A DNA stretch of 64,000 bases, taken from NCBI RefSeq assembly GCF_002250505.1, contig NZ_NJGY01000002.1, positions 37,878 through 101,877 of the forward strand, given 5' to 3'. The notes below the pieces were generated by a model. That model was not told the DNA's origin. It did no database searches and worked only from the letters and a program-made list of their open reading frames with translations. The stretch is from Janthinobacterium sp. PC23-8 (GTDB taxonomy: Bacteria > Pseudomonadota > Gammaproteobacteria > Burkholderiales > Burkholderiaceae_D). Of this stretch, positions 26,554 through 35,800 are shown in pieces. The first letter of the stretch is position 1; each line of letters opens with the position of its first letter. Both the position numbers and the translations under genes were made by a program.

Positions 26554-28628
26554 TCTTCATGTCCTGTCTGTGAAAGCGCGATGGGCCAGACTTCGCCGCT
26601 GCCGCCTTTGCGTAATAACCATGCGGATACTGTCAATGTCCAGCCGGAATCGACCATATCATCGACCAGCAGTACAGGCCCCGTCGGTACGGCTAGAGCG
26701 TTCAATGCGAGCGAGCCATCGATGTTTCTAGCCTGCTGTGCACTGTTTTCCATGGTTTTTTGTTCTGGTCTGTCATCTGTTTTCGCAATCACCAGATGAA
26801 ACGGCAGGCCCAGTGCGGCCGCGAGGCGTTGTGCAAAATCCGGTACCAGCACAGGATGCCGGAGCGAAGGCACACAGCTGACCCAGGCGGGGTAGGGCCG
26901 GGGATTCCATTCACCTACCATTTTCACGCAGGCGGCAACCAGATCGTCGGCGAACCTGCCATCGGCATATTTGCCTTGCCGCACCAATTCGCCCCAGCCA
27001 GCATCGCCCCATACGCACAGTGCTTTGCCTGCAAGAGCTCTGTGATCAAGTGTAATGTCACCCTGCACTCCATACTGTGGCATCCCGCCTGCGGGCCATC
27101 TCTTGCGTGGGATAATAGGCAAGCTGGTTCTGCGAAGAAAAGCGATGGCGGCCTGGAGCAACTCAGCGTCCACCGTGGCAGGCAGCGGTGCCAGCGCCGG
27201 TGGCGCGACGGCACTAGCGTCACCATCGAGCGCGCTGATCAAAAAACCCATGTGTTTACCGAACGGCAGGCTGACGTAGTCTCGCATTTGCTGGTGTTCG
27301 ACTCGCCGCAATGCAGTGAGTCGTTCCGCACGCTCCCAAAAACCTTCACTGAGGACCGCAGCCGTCAGTTGCCATTTGCTGCCTTGTTTGGCGATCGGTG
27401 CTGGCGATTCGAGCGACAGCAGGGCGATGGCTTTTTCGATCCGTCCTTTGCTCAGATTAACTTTGGTCAGCAGTTGTGGAACGGACAGTCCATCGTGGTC
27501 CTGTTCAAGTGCGCCAATAATCTCGGCGACTTCCTGCCGGGTTGGAAAGGCACTGCGGATGAACCAGTCCGCAATGTTCAACTCTTCCAGGCCACTGAGC
27601 AGTACGCCGTAGGCGCTATCCAATGCGCGTCCCGCCCGCCCGACCTGTTGATAATAAGCGACGACCGACCCGGGCATCTGGTAATGAATGACAAACGCCA
27701 GGTCAGGCTTGTCATAGCCCATGCCCAACGCGGTTGTCGCCACCAGCGCCTTGACCTGATTGTCGAGCAGAGCCTGTTCCAGTTGTTCCCGGCGTTCACC
27801 GGTTTCGCCTGTATAGGCCTCGACATTGAAGCCTCGCGACTGCAGCCATTGCGCGACCTGGTTCGCGTCGCGCACCGTCAGGGTATAGATGATGCCGTGA
27901 CCTTGCAGCGAGGCCAGTTGCTCCGCCAGCCATGCGAGACGCTGGGCCTGGCTGGGCAGTCTGATCGTCTGTAATGACAGCGAGCTTCGATTGAGGTCGC
28001 CGCGCGACACCTCGAGCATCGGCCCTAGCACTGCCGCAAGGTCATCCATGACGCGATTATTGGCTGTCGCCGTGGTCGCCAGCAGTCTCAGATTTGCGGG
28101 CAGCGTTTTGACGATACGCTCCAACAGCCGGTAATGGGGGCGGAAGTCGTGACCCCAGTCCGAAATGCAATGCGCTTCATCGATCACCAGCATGGCAATT
28201 TGTGCCGCGATACCAGCGAGCACCTCTGTGCGGAAGTACTCGTTGGCCAGGCGTTCTGGCGAAATCAGCAGAATGTCGGTTTCGCCGTTGGCAAGGCCCG
28301 CCTCGACCGTCGCCCAATGGTCCTTGTTATCGGAATTGATGGTGGCGGCACGAACTCCCATGCGCTCTGCGGCAGCAACCTGATTGCGCATCAGGGCCAG
28401 CAGCGGTGAAATCAAGAGTGCTGGTCCGTTGCCGGCTTCTCGCAGCAACTTGGTAGCAATAAAATAGACGAAGCTTTTACCCCAGCCTGTTTTCTGTATG
28501 ACCAGCAAGCGGCCGTTACCTTCGACGATATGGCGGATAGCATCTTCCTGCCCGTCGCGAAAAGTCGCATCGGCGCGGCCCGAGCCGATACGCAGCAGTT
28601 CGAGCGCGCGTGCGGGATCGTAGATCAT
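26550..28628 (-). CDS. rqlH: RecQ-like helicase with C-terminal phosphoribosyltransferase domain (RqlH/PsyrT type)
   Basis: A protein of 692 residues from the ATG at 28628, which has GAGAGG upstream; an ATG at 28661 lacks a ribosome site. The superfamily 2 helicase core is complete: Walker A GWGKS at 48-52, DEAH at 150-153 ([17 protein letters not shown] is the RecQ aromatic-rich loop), motif III TATAN, and the C-terminal [13 protein letters not shown] and QQVGRAGR motif VI. There is no HRDC domain. Instead a phosphoribosyltransferase-like domain ends the protein, with the PRPP-loop [10 protein letters not shown] at 655-664. The helicase-PRTase fusion next to a DprA-like protein defines RqlHI/PsyrTA. 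GC content looks lower than in nearby genes. Confidence 0.85.
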   Translation of the reverse strand: MIYDPARALELLRIGSGRADATFRDGQEDAIRHIVEGNGRLLVIQKTGWGKSFVYFIATKLLREAGNGPALLISPLLALMRNQVAAAERMGVRAATINSDNKDHWATVEAGLANGETDILLISPERLANEYFRTEVLAGIAAQIAMLVIDEAHCISDWGHDFRPHYRLLERIVKTLPANLRLLATTATANNRVMDDLAAVLGPMLEVSRGDLNRSSLSLQTIRLPSQAQRLAWLAEQLASLQGHGIIYTLTVRDANQVAQWLQSRGFNVEAYTGETGERREQLEQALLDNQVKALVATTALGMGYDKPDLAFVIHYQMPGSVVAYYQQVGRAGRALDSAYGVLLSGLEELNIADWFIRSAFPTRQEVAEIIGALEQDHDGLSVPQLLTKVNLSKGRIEKAIALLSLESPAPIAKQGSKWQLTAAVLSEGFWERAERLTALRRVEHQQMRDYVSLPFGKHMGFLISALDGDASAVAPPALAPLPATVDAELLQAAIAFLRRTSLPIIPRKRWPAGGMPQYGVQGDITLDHRALAGKALCVWGDAGWGELVRQGKYADGRFADDLVAACVKMVGEWNPRPYPAWVSCVPSLRHPVLVPDFAQRLAAALGLPFHLVIAKTDDRPEQKTMENSAQQARNIDGSLALNALAVPTGPVLLVDDMVDSGWTLTVSAWLLRKGGSGEVWPIALSQTGHEE

Positions 28629-28864
28629 ATATTTCTGCCTCTCGGATATCGAACTCACCATATTTTATACGCTGCGTCGCACTTGCGTCATCCGGCTCGG
28701 CATTCCGCGCAGGGCGATTCCGGACTGCCTAGTCACTTCTGCCGACCCGTCTATCCAGATTGCCTTCCCAAAACCGCCCTGTGGCCGATAGTGCTGCGGG
28801 CGGGCGCCACGTAAGCTGGTCGGGACGGCTGGCCAGACGGCCAGTGCATTCATGGAGAAGCATC

Positions 28865-30175
28865 GTGGCTACCTTAGATGGCACCAACAATAACAGCAGT
28901 ATCAACACCCCCGGCGCGCCAGGCGCGCCAGCAATCCGGCGCAAGCAGCTGTCCGTGCTGGTCAGCAGCACCTTCGCCTTCACCATCTGCTTTGCGGTCT
29001 GGATGATGTTTGCCGTGCTGGGCATCCCGATCAAGGCCAGCCTGGGCCTCACCGAAACCCAATTCGGCCTGCTGGCCGCCATGCCGGTGCTGACCGGCTC
29101 CCTGGTGCGCGTGCCGCTGGGGATCTGGACCGACAAATACGGCGGACGGCGCGTGTTCTTCCTGCTGATGCTCGCCAGCGTGGCGCCGATCTGGCTCATT
29201 TCCTACGCCACCGTCTACTGGCATTTTCTTGTTTTGGGCATGTTCGTCGGCCTGGCCGGCGGCTCGTTCTCGGTCGGCACGCCGTATGTGGCGCGCTGGT
29301 ATGAAAAAGAGCGGCGCGGCCTGGCGATGGGCATCTTCGGCGCGGGGAACTCGGGTTCGGCGCTGACCAAGTTCGTCGCCCCCGGCATCGTTGCCGCCTT
29401 CGGCTGGCAGATGCTGCCCAAGGTGTATGCGGTGGCCATGCTGGCCACGGCCGTCATCTTCTGGCTGTTTTCCTTTACCGACAAATCGCACCTGGCGCCA
29501 GCCGGCGAAAGCTTTGCCGCGCAAATGAAGGTGCTGAAAGACCCGCGCGTCTGGCGCTACTGCCAGTACTACTCGGTGGTGTTCGGCGGTTATGTGGCGC
29601 TGGCGCTGTGGATGACCAAATACTACGTGGCCGAATACGGCTTTGATTTGAAACACGCGGCGCTGCTGGCGGCCTGCTTCTCGCTGCCCGGCGGCGTGCT
29701 GCGCGCTTTTGGCGGCTGGATCTCGGACAAATACGGTGCGGCCAGGGTGACCTGGGCCGTGATGTGGGTGTGCTGGGTGTGCTTCTTCCTGCTGTCGTAT
29801 CCGCAAACGCAGATGGTGATCGAGACCGTCACCGGCCCGCTGGCCTTTCATATTGGCCTGCCGCCGGTGCTGTTTACCGTGCTGCTGTTCGTGGTCGGCA
29901 TCGCCATGGCGGTGGGCAAGGCCTCCGTCTTCAAATTCATCGGCGACGACTTTTCCGACAATATCGGCGCCGTCTCGGGCGTGGTGGGACTGGCCGGCGG
30001 CTTGGGCGGCTTCGTGCTGCCGGTGATGTTCGGCGCCCTGGTGGACCTCACCGGCGTGCGCTCGAGCGCCTTCATGCTCCTGTACGGCACCGTCTGCGTG
30101 TCGCTCGTCTGGATGCATTTTTCCTTCAAGCCGCAACGCGCGGCCCCTGTCAATCATCAACTCGCTGGAGCATAA
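28865..30175 (+). CDS. narK1: Nitrate/nitrite transporter, NarK1 type
   Basis: Inner-membrane MFS protein of 436 residues with 12 helices. The GTG at 28865 is chosen because GGAGAA lies seven bases upstream and the N terminus MATLDGTNNNSS follows; the longer frame adds an unlikely 35 residues. Nitrate-porter signatures are present: GIPIKASLGLTETQFGLLAAMPVLTGSLVRVPLG with the substrate-binding Arg in the second helix, and the NarK motifs GAGNSGSALTKF and GLAGGLGGF. NarK1-type porters are thought to bring in nitrate by proton symport. The stop is 3 bp before narK2. Opposite is the rqlHI operon across a 236-bp gap. Confidence 0.9.
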   Translation: MATLDGTNNNSSINTPGAPGAPAIRRKQLSVLVSSTFAFTICFAVWMMFAVLGIPIKASLGLTETQFGLLAAMPVLTGSLVRVPLGIWTDKYGGRRVFFLLMLASVAPIWLISYATVYWHFLVLGMFVGLAGGSFSVGTPYVARWYEKERRGLAMGIFGAGNSGSALTKFVAPGIVAAFGWQMLPKVYAVAMLATAVIFWLFSFTDKSHLAPAGESFAAQMKVLKDPRVWRYCQYYSVVFGGYVALALWMTKYYVAEYGFDLKHAALLAACFSLPGGVLRAFGGWISDKYGAARVTWAVMWVCWVCFFLLSYPQTQMVIETVTGPLAFHIGLPPVLFTVLLFVVGIAMAVGKASVFKFIGDDFSDNIGAVSGVVGLAGGLGGFVLPVMFGALVDLTGVRSSAFMLLYGTVCVSLVWMHFSFKPQRAAPVNHQLAGA

Positions 30176-30178
30176 GCC

Positions 30179-31564
30179 ATGAGCAAATACATGATCAATA
30201 CCTGGGAGCCTGAAACGCCCAGCTTCTGGCAACAGACCGGCAAGGCCACGGCCGGTCGCAATCTGTGGATCTCGATTCCCGCACTGCTGCTGGCCTTCGC
30301 CGTGTGGATGGTGTGGAGCGTGGTGGTGGTCAACCTGCCCAATATCGGTTTTACCTACAGTAACAACCAGCTGTTCTGGCTGACTGCCTTGCCGGGCTTG
30401 TCGGGCGCCACCTTGCGCATCTTTTACTCGTTCATGGTGCCGATCTTCGGTGGCCGCCGCTGGACGGCGATTTCCACCGGCTCGCTCCTGATCCCGGCCA
30501 TCGGCATCGGTTTTGCCGTGCAGGACGTGAACACGGGCTATCCGACCATGCTGGTGCTGGCGCTGCTGTGCGGCTTCGGCGGCGGCAATTTTGCCTCCTC
30601 GATGGCCAATATCAGCTTCTTTTATCCGAAAGCGAGCAAGGGTTTCGCGCTGGGCATGAACGCGGGCCTGGGCAACCTGGGCGTGTCGGTGGTGCAGTTC
30701 GTGGTGCCGCTGGTGATCACCATGGCGGTCTTCGGCGCCTGGGGCGGCGAGTCCCTGACCTGGGCCAAGGCCGGCGCCACCAAGCAGATGTGGCTGCAGA
30801 ACGCCGGTTTTATCTGGGTGCCATTTATCGCCCTCAGTACCTTGCTGGCCTGGTTCGGCATGAATGACCTGGCTTCGGCCAAGGCGTCGTTTGCCGAGCA
30901 GGCGGTGATCTTCAAGCGCAAGCACAACTGGCTGATGTGCTGGCTGTACACGGGCACCTTTGGCTCCTTTATCGGTTACTCGGCCGCGTTTCCGCTGTTG
31001 ATCAAGATCCAGTTCCCGGACGTGAACCCGCTCGACTATGCCTTCCTCGGCCCGCTGGTCGGCGCCTTGTCGCGCGTGGCCGGTGGCGTGATTTCCGACA
31101 AACTGGGCGGCGCGCGCGTCACCCTGTGGTCGTTCTTCCTGATGATCGCCGCCGTGCTGGGCGTGCTGTACTTTATGCCGCATGCTGGCGCCGGCGGCAG
31201 TTTTTCCGGCTTCTTCTGGATGTTCATGGTGCTGTTTGGCGGCACCGGCATCGGCAATGCCTCGACCTTCCGCATGATCCCCGTGATCTTTTTGACCGAG
31301 CACCAGCGCGCTTGCGCCGGCAAGCCGAAGGCGGTGCAGGAGCAGGCTATCGTCGACGCCAACAAGGAAGGCGCGGCCGTGCTGGGCTTTACTTCCGCCG
31401 TGGCCGCCTATGGCGCGTTCTTTATCCCGAAAAGCTATGGCACCTCGATTGCCCTGACGGGCAGCCCGGACGCGGCGCTGTGGGGCTTTATCGGCTTTTA
31501 TGTCAGCTGCATCGCGATCACCTGGTGGTGCTATGCGCGCAAGAATGCGGCCATGCCCTGCTGA
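30179..31564 (+). CDS. narK2: Nitrate/nitrite transporter, NarK2 type
   Basis: A second MFS nitrate/nitrite porter, of 461 residues, 3 bp after narK1 with GGAG upstream. The N terminus MSKYMINTWEPETPSFWQQTGK matches the NarK2/NarU branch that starts with this cytoplasmic preamble before TM1. The nitrate signatures are FWLTALPGLSGATLRIFYS (substrate Arg), GNLGVSVVQF and GFTSAVAAYGAFFIP. Proteins of this type usually exchange nitrate and nitrite, so the pair would feed and clear the nitrate reductase. The two porters are sequence-divergent; this is not a recent tandem duplication. Confidence 0.92.
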   Translation: MSKYMINTWEPETPSFWQQTGKATAGRNLWISIPALLLAFAVWMVWSVVVVNLPNIGFTYSNNQLFWLTALPGLSGATLRIFYSFMVPIFGGRRWTAISTGSLLIPAIGIGFAVQDVNTGYPTMLVLALLCGFGGGNFASSMANISFFYPKASKGFALGMNAGLGNLGVSVVQFVVPLVITMAVFGAWGGESLTWAKAGATKQMWLQNAGFIWVPFIALSTLLAWFGMNDLASAKASFAEQAVIFKRKHNWLMCWLYTGTFGSFIGYSAAFPLLIKIQFPDVNPLDYAFLGPLVGALSRVAGGVISDKLGGARVTLWSFFLMIAAVLGVLYFMPHAGAGGSFSGFFWMFMVLFGGTGIGNASTFRMIPVIFLTEHQRACAGKPKAVQEQAIVDANKEGAAVLGFTSAVAAYGAFFIPKSYGTSIALTGSPDAALWGFIGFYVSCIAITWWCYARKNAAMPC

Positions 31565-31578
31565 TTGTCGAGAAAACC

Positions 31579-32277
31579 ATGGAAGAACTGGAAAAATTCG
31601 TCAATGGCTTCAGCCTGTTCCAGCAGCAGTATTTCAGCGAGCCGCAGACCCTGTACGACAGCCTGCGCGACGGCCAGCGCCCGTCGACCTTGCTGATCGG
31701 CTGCTGCGATTCGCGGGTCGACCCGATGCTGCTGACGGGCAGCGACCCGGGCGACATGTTCGTGATTCGCAATATCGCCAACCTGGTGCCGCCGTGTACG
31801 CCCGAGGCGCCGCCAGGAGTGAGCTCGGGCATCGAGTTCGCCGTCTGCAGGCTCGAAGTGGCGCGGGTGATTGTATTGGGCCATGCGCGCTGCGGCGGCA
31901 TCGGCGCGCTGCTCGACCCGCAGCCGCGCGCGCAAGGCCAGGAAACCGACTTCGTGGGGCAGTGGATGCGCATTGCCGAACCGGTGGCGCAGCGCGTGCG
32001 GCGCGAACTGGGCCACCGCTCGGCGCAGGAACAGCGCCATGCCTGCGAGCTGGCCAGCATCCTGCAGTCGCTCGACAATCTGCTGACCTATCCCTGGCTC
32101 AAACGCCGGGTGGAGCAGGGGCTGCTGAAGCTGCACGGCTGGTATTTCGATATCGACAGCGGCGCGCTGATGGCGTATTCGGCGCGCCAGCAGCAGTTTT
32201 TGCCGCTGGTGTGTCCCATAGAACGGGCGCGCCATCTGCACGAGCGCCCGTGGCCTGATTCAACGGAACCGCAATAA
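31579..32277 (+). CDS. Beta-class carbonic anhydrase in the nitrate locus
   Basis: A protein of 232 residues from the ATG at 31579, 15 bp after narK2; the open frame upstream lies inside narK2 and is a shadow. The zinc and catalytic residues are Cys42, Asp44 and Arg46 in CCDSR and His102 and Cys105 in GHARCGGI. GDMFVIRNIANLVPP replaces the typical RNAGN motif. The C terminus has LKLHGWYFDIDSG. It belongs to a different branch from the Can-like enzyme at 3523-4155. Its place directly behind the nitrate porters suggests co-expression under nitrate respiration, perhaps for bicarbonate or pH balance; that role is inferred. The 3' end overlaps the next, reverse gene by 18 bp. Confidence 0.9.
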   Translation: MEELEKFVNGFSLFQQQYFSEPQTLYDSLRDGQRPSTLLIGCCDSRVDPMLLTGSDPGDMFVIRNIANLVPPCTPEAPPGVSSGIEFAVCRLEVARVIVLGHARCGGIGALLDPQPRAQGQETDFVGQWMRIAEPVAQRVRRELGHRSAQEQRHACELASILQSLDNLLTYPWLKRRVEQGLLKLHGWYFDIDSGALMAYSARQQQFLPLVCPIERARHLHERPWPDSTEPQ

Positions 32278-32631
32278 CTCCCCGCTGCGGTCAAACGCCA
32301 GCAGGCTGTCAATGCGGCCTTCCTCGATCGCCTTGACCATCGCCCGCAGCGGCGCTTCGCACTGCTGTGACGCTGGCGGCTGGCCGCCGCTGCCAGCCAG
32401 CCCCGCCACAAAGACCACGTCCCAGTGCGTGGGCATCTGTTTCGATTCCTCCAGCAAGGCTGCAAAACTGGCCAGTTCTTCGGGCAGCTTGTCGGCGCAC
32501 AGCACCGGCGTGAGCGACTTGCCCTGGCCACCCGGTTCGGCTTCGGCGCGCGTAAAGGTGAACAGCAATCGCTGTGGCTGTTCCTGCTGGCGGGCGCTGG
32601 CGACGAGGCTGGCGTAATCGGTAATGCTCAT
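32260..32631 (-). CDS. Small conserved-looking nitrate-locus protein
   Basis: A protein of 123 residues (ATG at 32631, with AGGAG upstream). It is cytoplasmic, without membrane segments. The pattern TDYASLVASARQQEQPQRLLFTF, then LTPVLCADKLPEEL and DVVFVAGLAG, resembles small proteins that I remember as common in Beta- and Gammaproteobacteria and that databases sometimes label 'ribonucleotide reductase subunit alpha', which its size makes implausible. I therefore leave the function open. It is read against the nar genes, converging on the carbonic anhydrase gene (18-bp overlap) and diverging from narG. Confidence 0.7.
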   Translation of the reverse strand: MSITDYASLVASARQQEQPQRLLFTFTRAEAEPGGQGKSLTPVLCADKLPEELASFAALLEESKQMPTHWDVVFVAGLAGSGGQPPASQQCEAPLRAMVKAIEEGRIDSLLAFDRSGELLRFR

Positions 32632-32672
32632 GGTGCAAACTCCTGTGTGAACGGTGAAGGCTGACAGATATA

Positions 32673-32713
32673 CCGCAGCGGGGAGCTGCGGCCCATAGGC
32701 ATTAGTGCCTATG
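32673..32713. promoter_or_regulatory. Two hairpins in the divergent narG leader region
   Basis: CCGCAGC and GCTGCGG (32673-32691) form a 7-bp stem with a 5-nt loop. Next to it, CATAGGCA and TGCCTATG (32694-32713) form an 8-bp stem with a TTAG loop. They sit in the gap between the small reverse gene and narG and could be regulator sites or RNA structure. I see no good FNR or NarL site in the gap. Confidence 0.35.
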
Positions 32714-32864
32714 CCCCTATGCATTCCTGGCGCCGAAAACCGACTTCCTGCCAATACCGCCGCTGGCGTCCGCTCGCTAGACTCATTGCATCGACGCTTG
32801 AGCCAACCAGCTTGCAGCGTTTTAATGACCCGGCGCCGCCCTGCGGCGCATGTGTGGAGGTAGC

Positions 32865-35800
32865 ATGAGTCACTTTCTGGACCGTCTTAAATTTTTCAAC
32901 AAGAACGCCGAGCCGTTTTCGAACGGCCACGGCACCGTGGTCGACGAAGACCGCACCTGGGAAAACGCGTATCGCCAGCGCTGGCAGCATGACAAGATCG
33001 TGCGCTCGACGCATGGCGTCAACTGCACCGGTTCGTGCAGCTGGAAGGTGTATGTCAAGAATGGCCTGATCACCTGGGAAACCCAGCAGACCGATTATCC
33101 GCGCACCCGTCCGGACCTGCCCAACCACGAGCCGCGCGGCTGCCCGCGCGGCGCCAGCTATTCCTGGTATGTGTATTCGGCGCAGCGCGTGAAGTATCCG
33201 ATGATCCGCGGCCGTTTGATGGAAATGTGGCGCGAAGCGCGCAAGACCATGGACCCCGTCACCGCCTGGGACTACATCAGCCAGGACCCGGTGCGCTCGC
33301 AGCAATACAAAGCTATCCGTGGCCTGGGCGGTTTCGTGCGCGCCACCTGGGACGAATCGAATGAAATGATCGCCGCCGCCAATGCGCTGACGATCAAGAA
33401 ATACGGCCCGGACCGCATCGTGGGCTTTTCGCCGATTCCCGCCATGTCGATGGTCAGCTATGCGGCCGGCACGCGCTACCTGTCGCTGATCGGCGGCGTG
33501 GCGCTGAGCTTTTACGACTGGTACTGCGACTTGCCGCCGGCCAGCCCGCAAGTGTGGGGCGAACAGACCGACGTGCCCGAGTCGGCCGACTGGTACAACT
33601 CGACCTTCCTGATGGTGTGGGGCTCGAACGTGCCGATGACGCGCACGCCCGACGCCCACTTTTATACGGAAGTGCGCTACAAGGGCACGAAAACCGTGGC
33701 CGTGTCGTCCGACTTCGGCGAAATGGCCAAGTTCGGCGATATCTGGCTGGCGCCCAAGCAGGGCACCGACGCGGCGCTGGCGATGGCCATGGGCCATGTG
33801 ATCCTCAACGAATACCATAAAGACCATCAATCGGCCTACTTCAAGGGTTACGCCAAGCAGTACACCGATTTTCCGATGCTGGTGCGTTTGACGGAGCAGA
33901 ACGGCATCCTGGCGCCCGAATACTTTTTGCGCGCCTCGCACCTGGCCAATAACCTCGATGAGACCAACAACCCGGACTGGAAAACCCTGGTCATCGACGA
34001 AGCCTCTGGCCGTATCGTGGCGCCGGCCGGCTCCATCGGTTTTCGCTGGGGCGAAGCGGGCAAGTGGAACCTGGAGATGAAAGAGGGCGGCAATAACGCG
34101 CCGGTCGATCCGCAGCTGTCCTTGCTGGGCAAGAGCGACGAAGTGGTCGCCGTCGGCTTCCCGTATTTTGGCGGGAAAGATGGTGGCAACAGCGGCTCCG
34201 ACATGCTGATGCGCCATGTGCCGGCCAGGCGATTGACCCTGGCCGACGGCACGAGCGTGCTGGTGGCCACCGTGTTCGACCTGACCCTGGCCAACTACGG
34301 TATCGACCGTGGCCTGGGCGGCGGCAATGTCGCCACCAGCTATGACGACGATATGCCCTATACCCCCGCCTGGCAGGTCAAGCATACGGGCGTCAAAGCG
34401 GCGGACGTCATTACCGTGGCGCGCCAGTTTGCCGAAAACGCCGACCAGACGCGCGGCAAGAGCATGGTCATCGTCGGCGCGGCCCTGAATCACTGGTACC
34501 ACATGGACATGACCTATCGCGGCATCATCAATATGCTGATGATGTGCGGCTGCGTGGGCCAGTCCGGTGGCGGCTGGGCCCATTACGTGGGCCAGGAAAA
34601 ACTGCGTCCGCAAACCGGCTGGACGCCGCTGGCGTTTGCCCAGGACTGGAACCGCCCGATGCGCCAGATGAACGGCACCTCGTTCTTCTATGCGCATACC
34701 AGCCAGTGGCGCCATGAAAAGCTGCATACCGAGGAAATCGCCTCGCCATTGGCCGGCCCCGACGTGGCGCCGATGACCCTCCTGGACTATAACGCCAAGG
34801 CCGAGCGCATGGGCTGGCTGCCGTCCGCGCCGCAACTGCAGACCAATCCGCTGGAAGTGACGCGCGCCGCCAAAGCCGCCGGCGTCAATCCGGTCGATTA
34901 TGCCGTCAGCCAGATCAAGAACAAGCAGCTCGAGTTCTCGTGCGACGACCCGGACAATCCGGCCAACTTCCCGCGCAATATGTTTGTCTGGCGCTCGAAT
35001 ATCCTGGGCAGCTCGGGCAAGGGCCACGAGTACTTCCTGAAGTATTTGCTGGGCACGCAGAACGCCTTGATGAGCGACGAGAACAACTGCATCAAGCCGC
35101 GCGACGTGAAAGTGCGCCCGGCCGCCGAAGGCAAGCTCGATCTGCTGGTGGTGCTGGACTTCCGCATGTCGACCACGTGTTTATACGGCGACATCGTGCT
35201 GCCGACAGCCACCTGGTATGAAAAGGACGACCTGAACACGTCCGACATGCACCCGTTTATCCACCCGCTGTCGGAAGCCGTGCAGCCGCTGTGGCAATCG
35301 AAGTCGGACTGGGATATCTACAAGGGCATCGCCAAGAAGTTCGAGGAAATCGGCGGAGCATACCTGGGCACGCAGCACGATATCGTGTTGACGCCGCTGA
35401 TGCACGACACCCCCGGCGAACTGGGCCAGCCGTTCGACCCGAAAGACTGGCGCGCCGGCGAGTGCGAGCCGATCCCCGGCAAGACCATGCCCAACTTTAC
35501 CGTCATCGAACGCGATTACACGAAGATCTGGCAGAAGTTCACCTCGATCGGCCCGCTGCTGGAAAACATCGGCAACGGCGGCAAGGGCATCAGCTGGAAG
35601 ACCGGCCATGAAGTCGAGGTCCTGCGCGGCATCAACCGCACGGTACTGGCTGAAGGCGTGGCGCACGGCCAGCCAAGATTGGACACGGCCATCGATGCGG
35701 CCGAGATGATCTTGTCGCTGGCGCCGGAAACCAACGGCCACGTGGCTGTCAAGGCCTGGGCCGCGCTGTCGAAAATTACGGGGCGCGACCATACCCACCT

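Noticed and set aside
26550..28628. Ordinary RecQ or a ComF-type competence protein
   Set aside because: The RecQ core lacks HRDC and is fused to a PRTase; ComF has no helicase domain.
28629..28864. FNR or NarL site before narK1
   Set aside because: I looked for TTGAT-N4-ATCAA and NarL heptamers and found none convincing on either strand.
28874..31303. Open frame of 809 codons opposite narK1 and narK2
   Set aside because: Extremely rich in His, Gln, Glu and Gly with no fold, and antisense to two clear transporters.
32260..32631. Ribonucleotide reductase alpha subunit
   Set aside because: At 123 residues it cannot hold a reductase fold and has no active-site cysteines; the label some databases use is almost certainly wrong.
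32709..35027. Open frame of 772 codons opposite narG
   Set aside because: Antisense shadow of narG; His/Gly/Arg-rich and without start signals.
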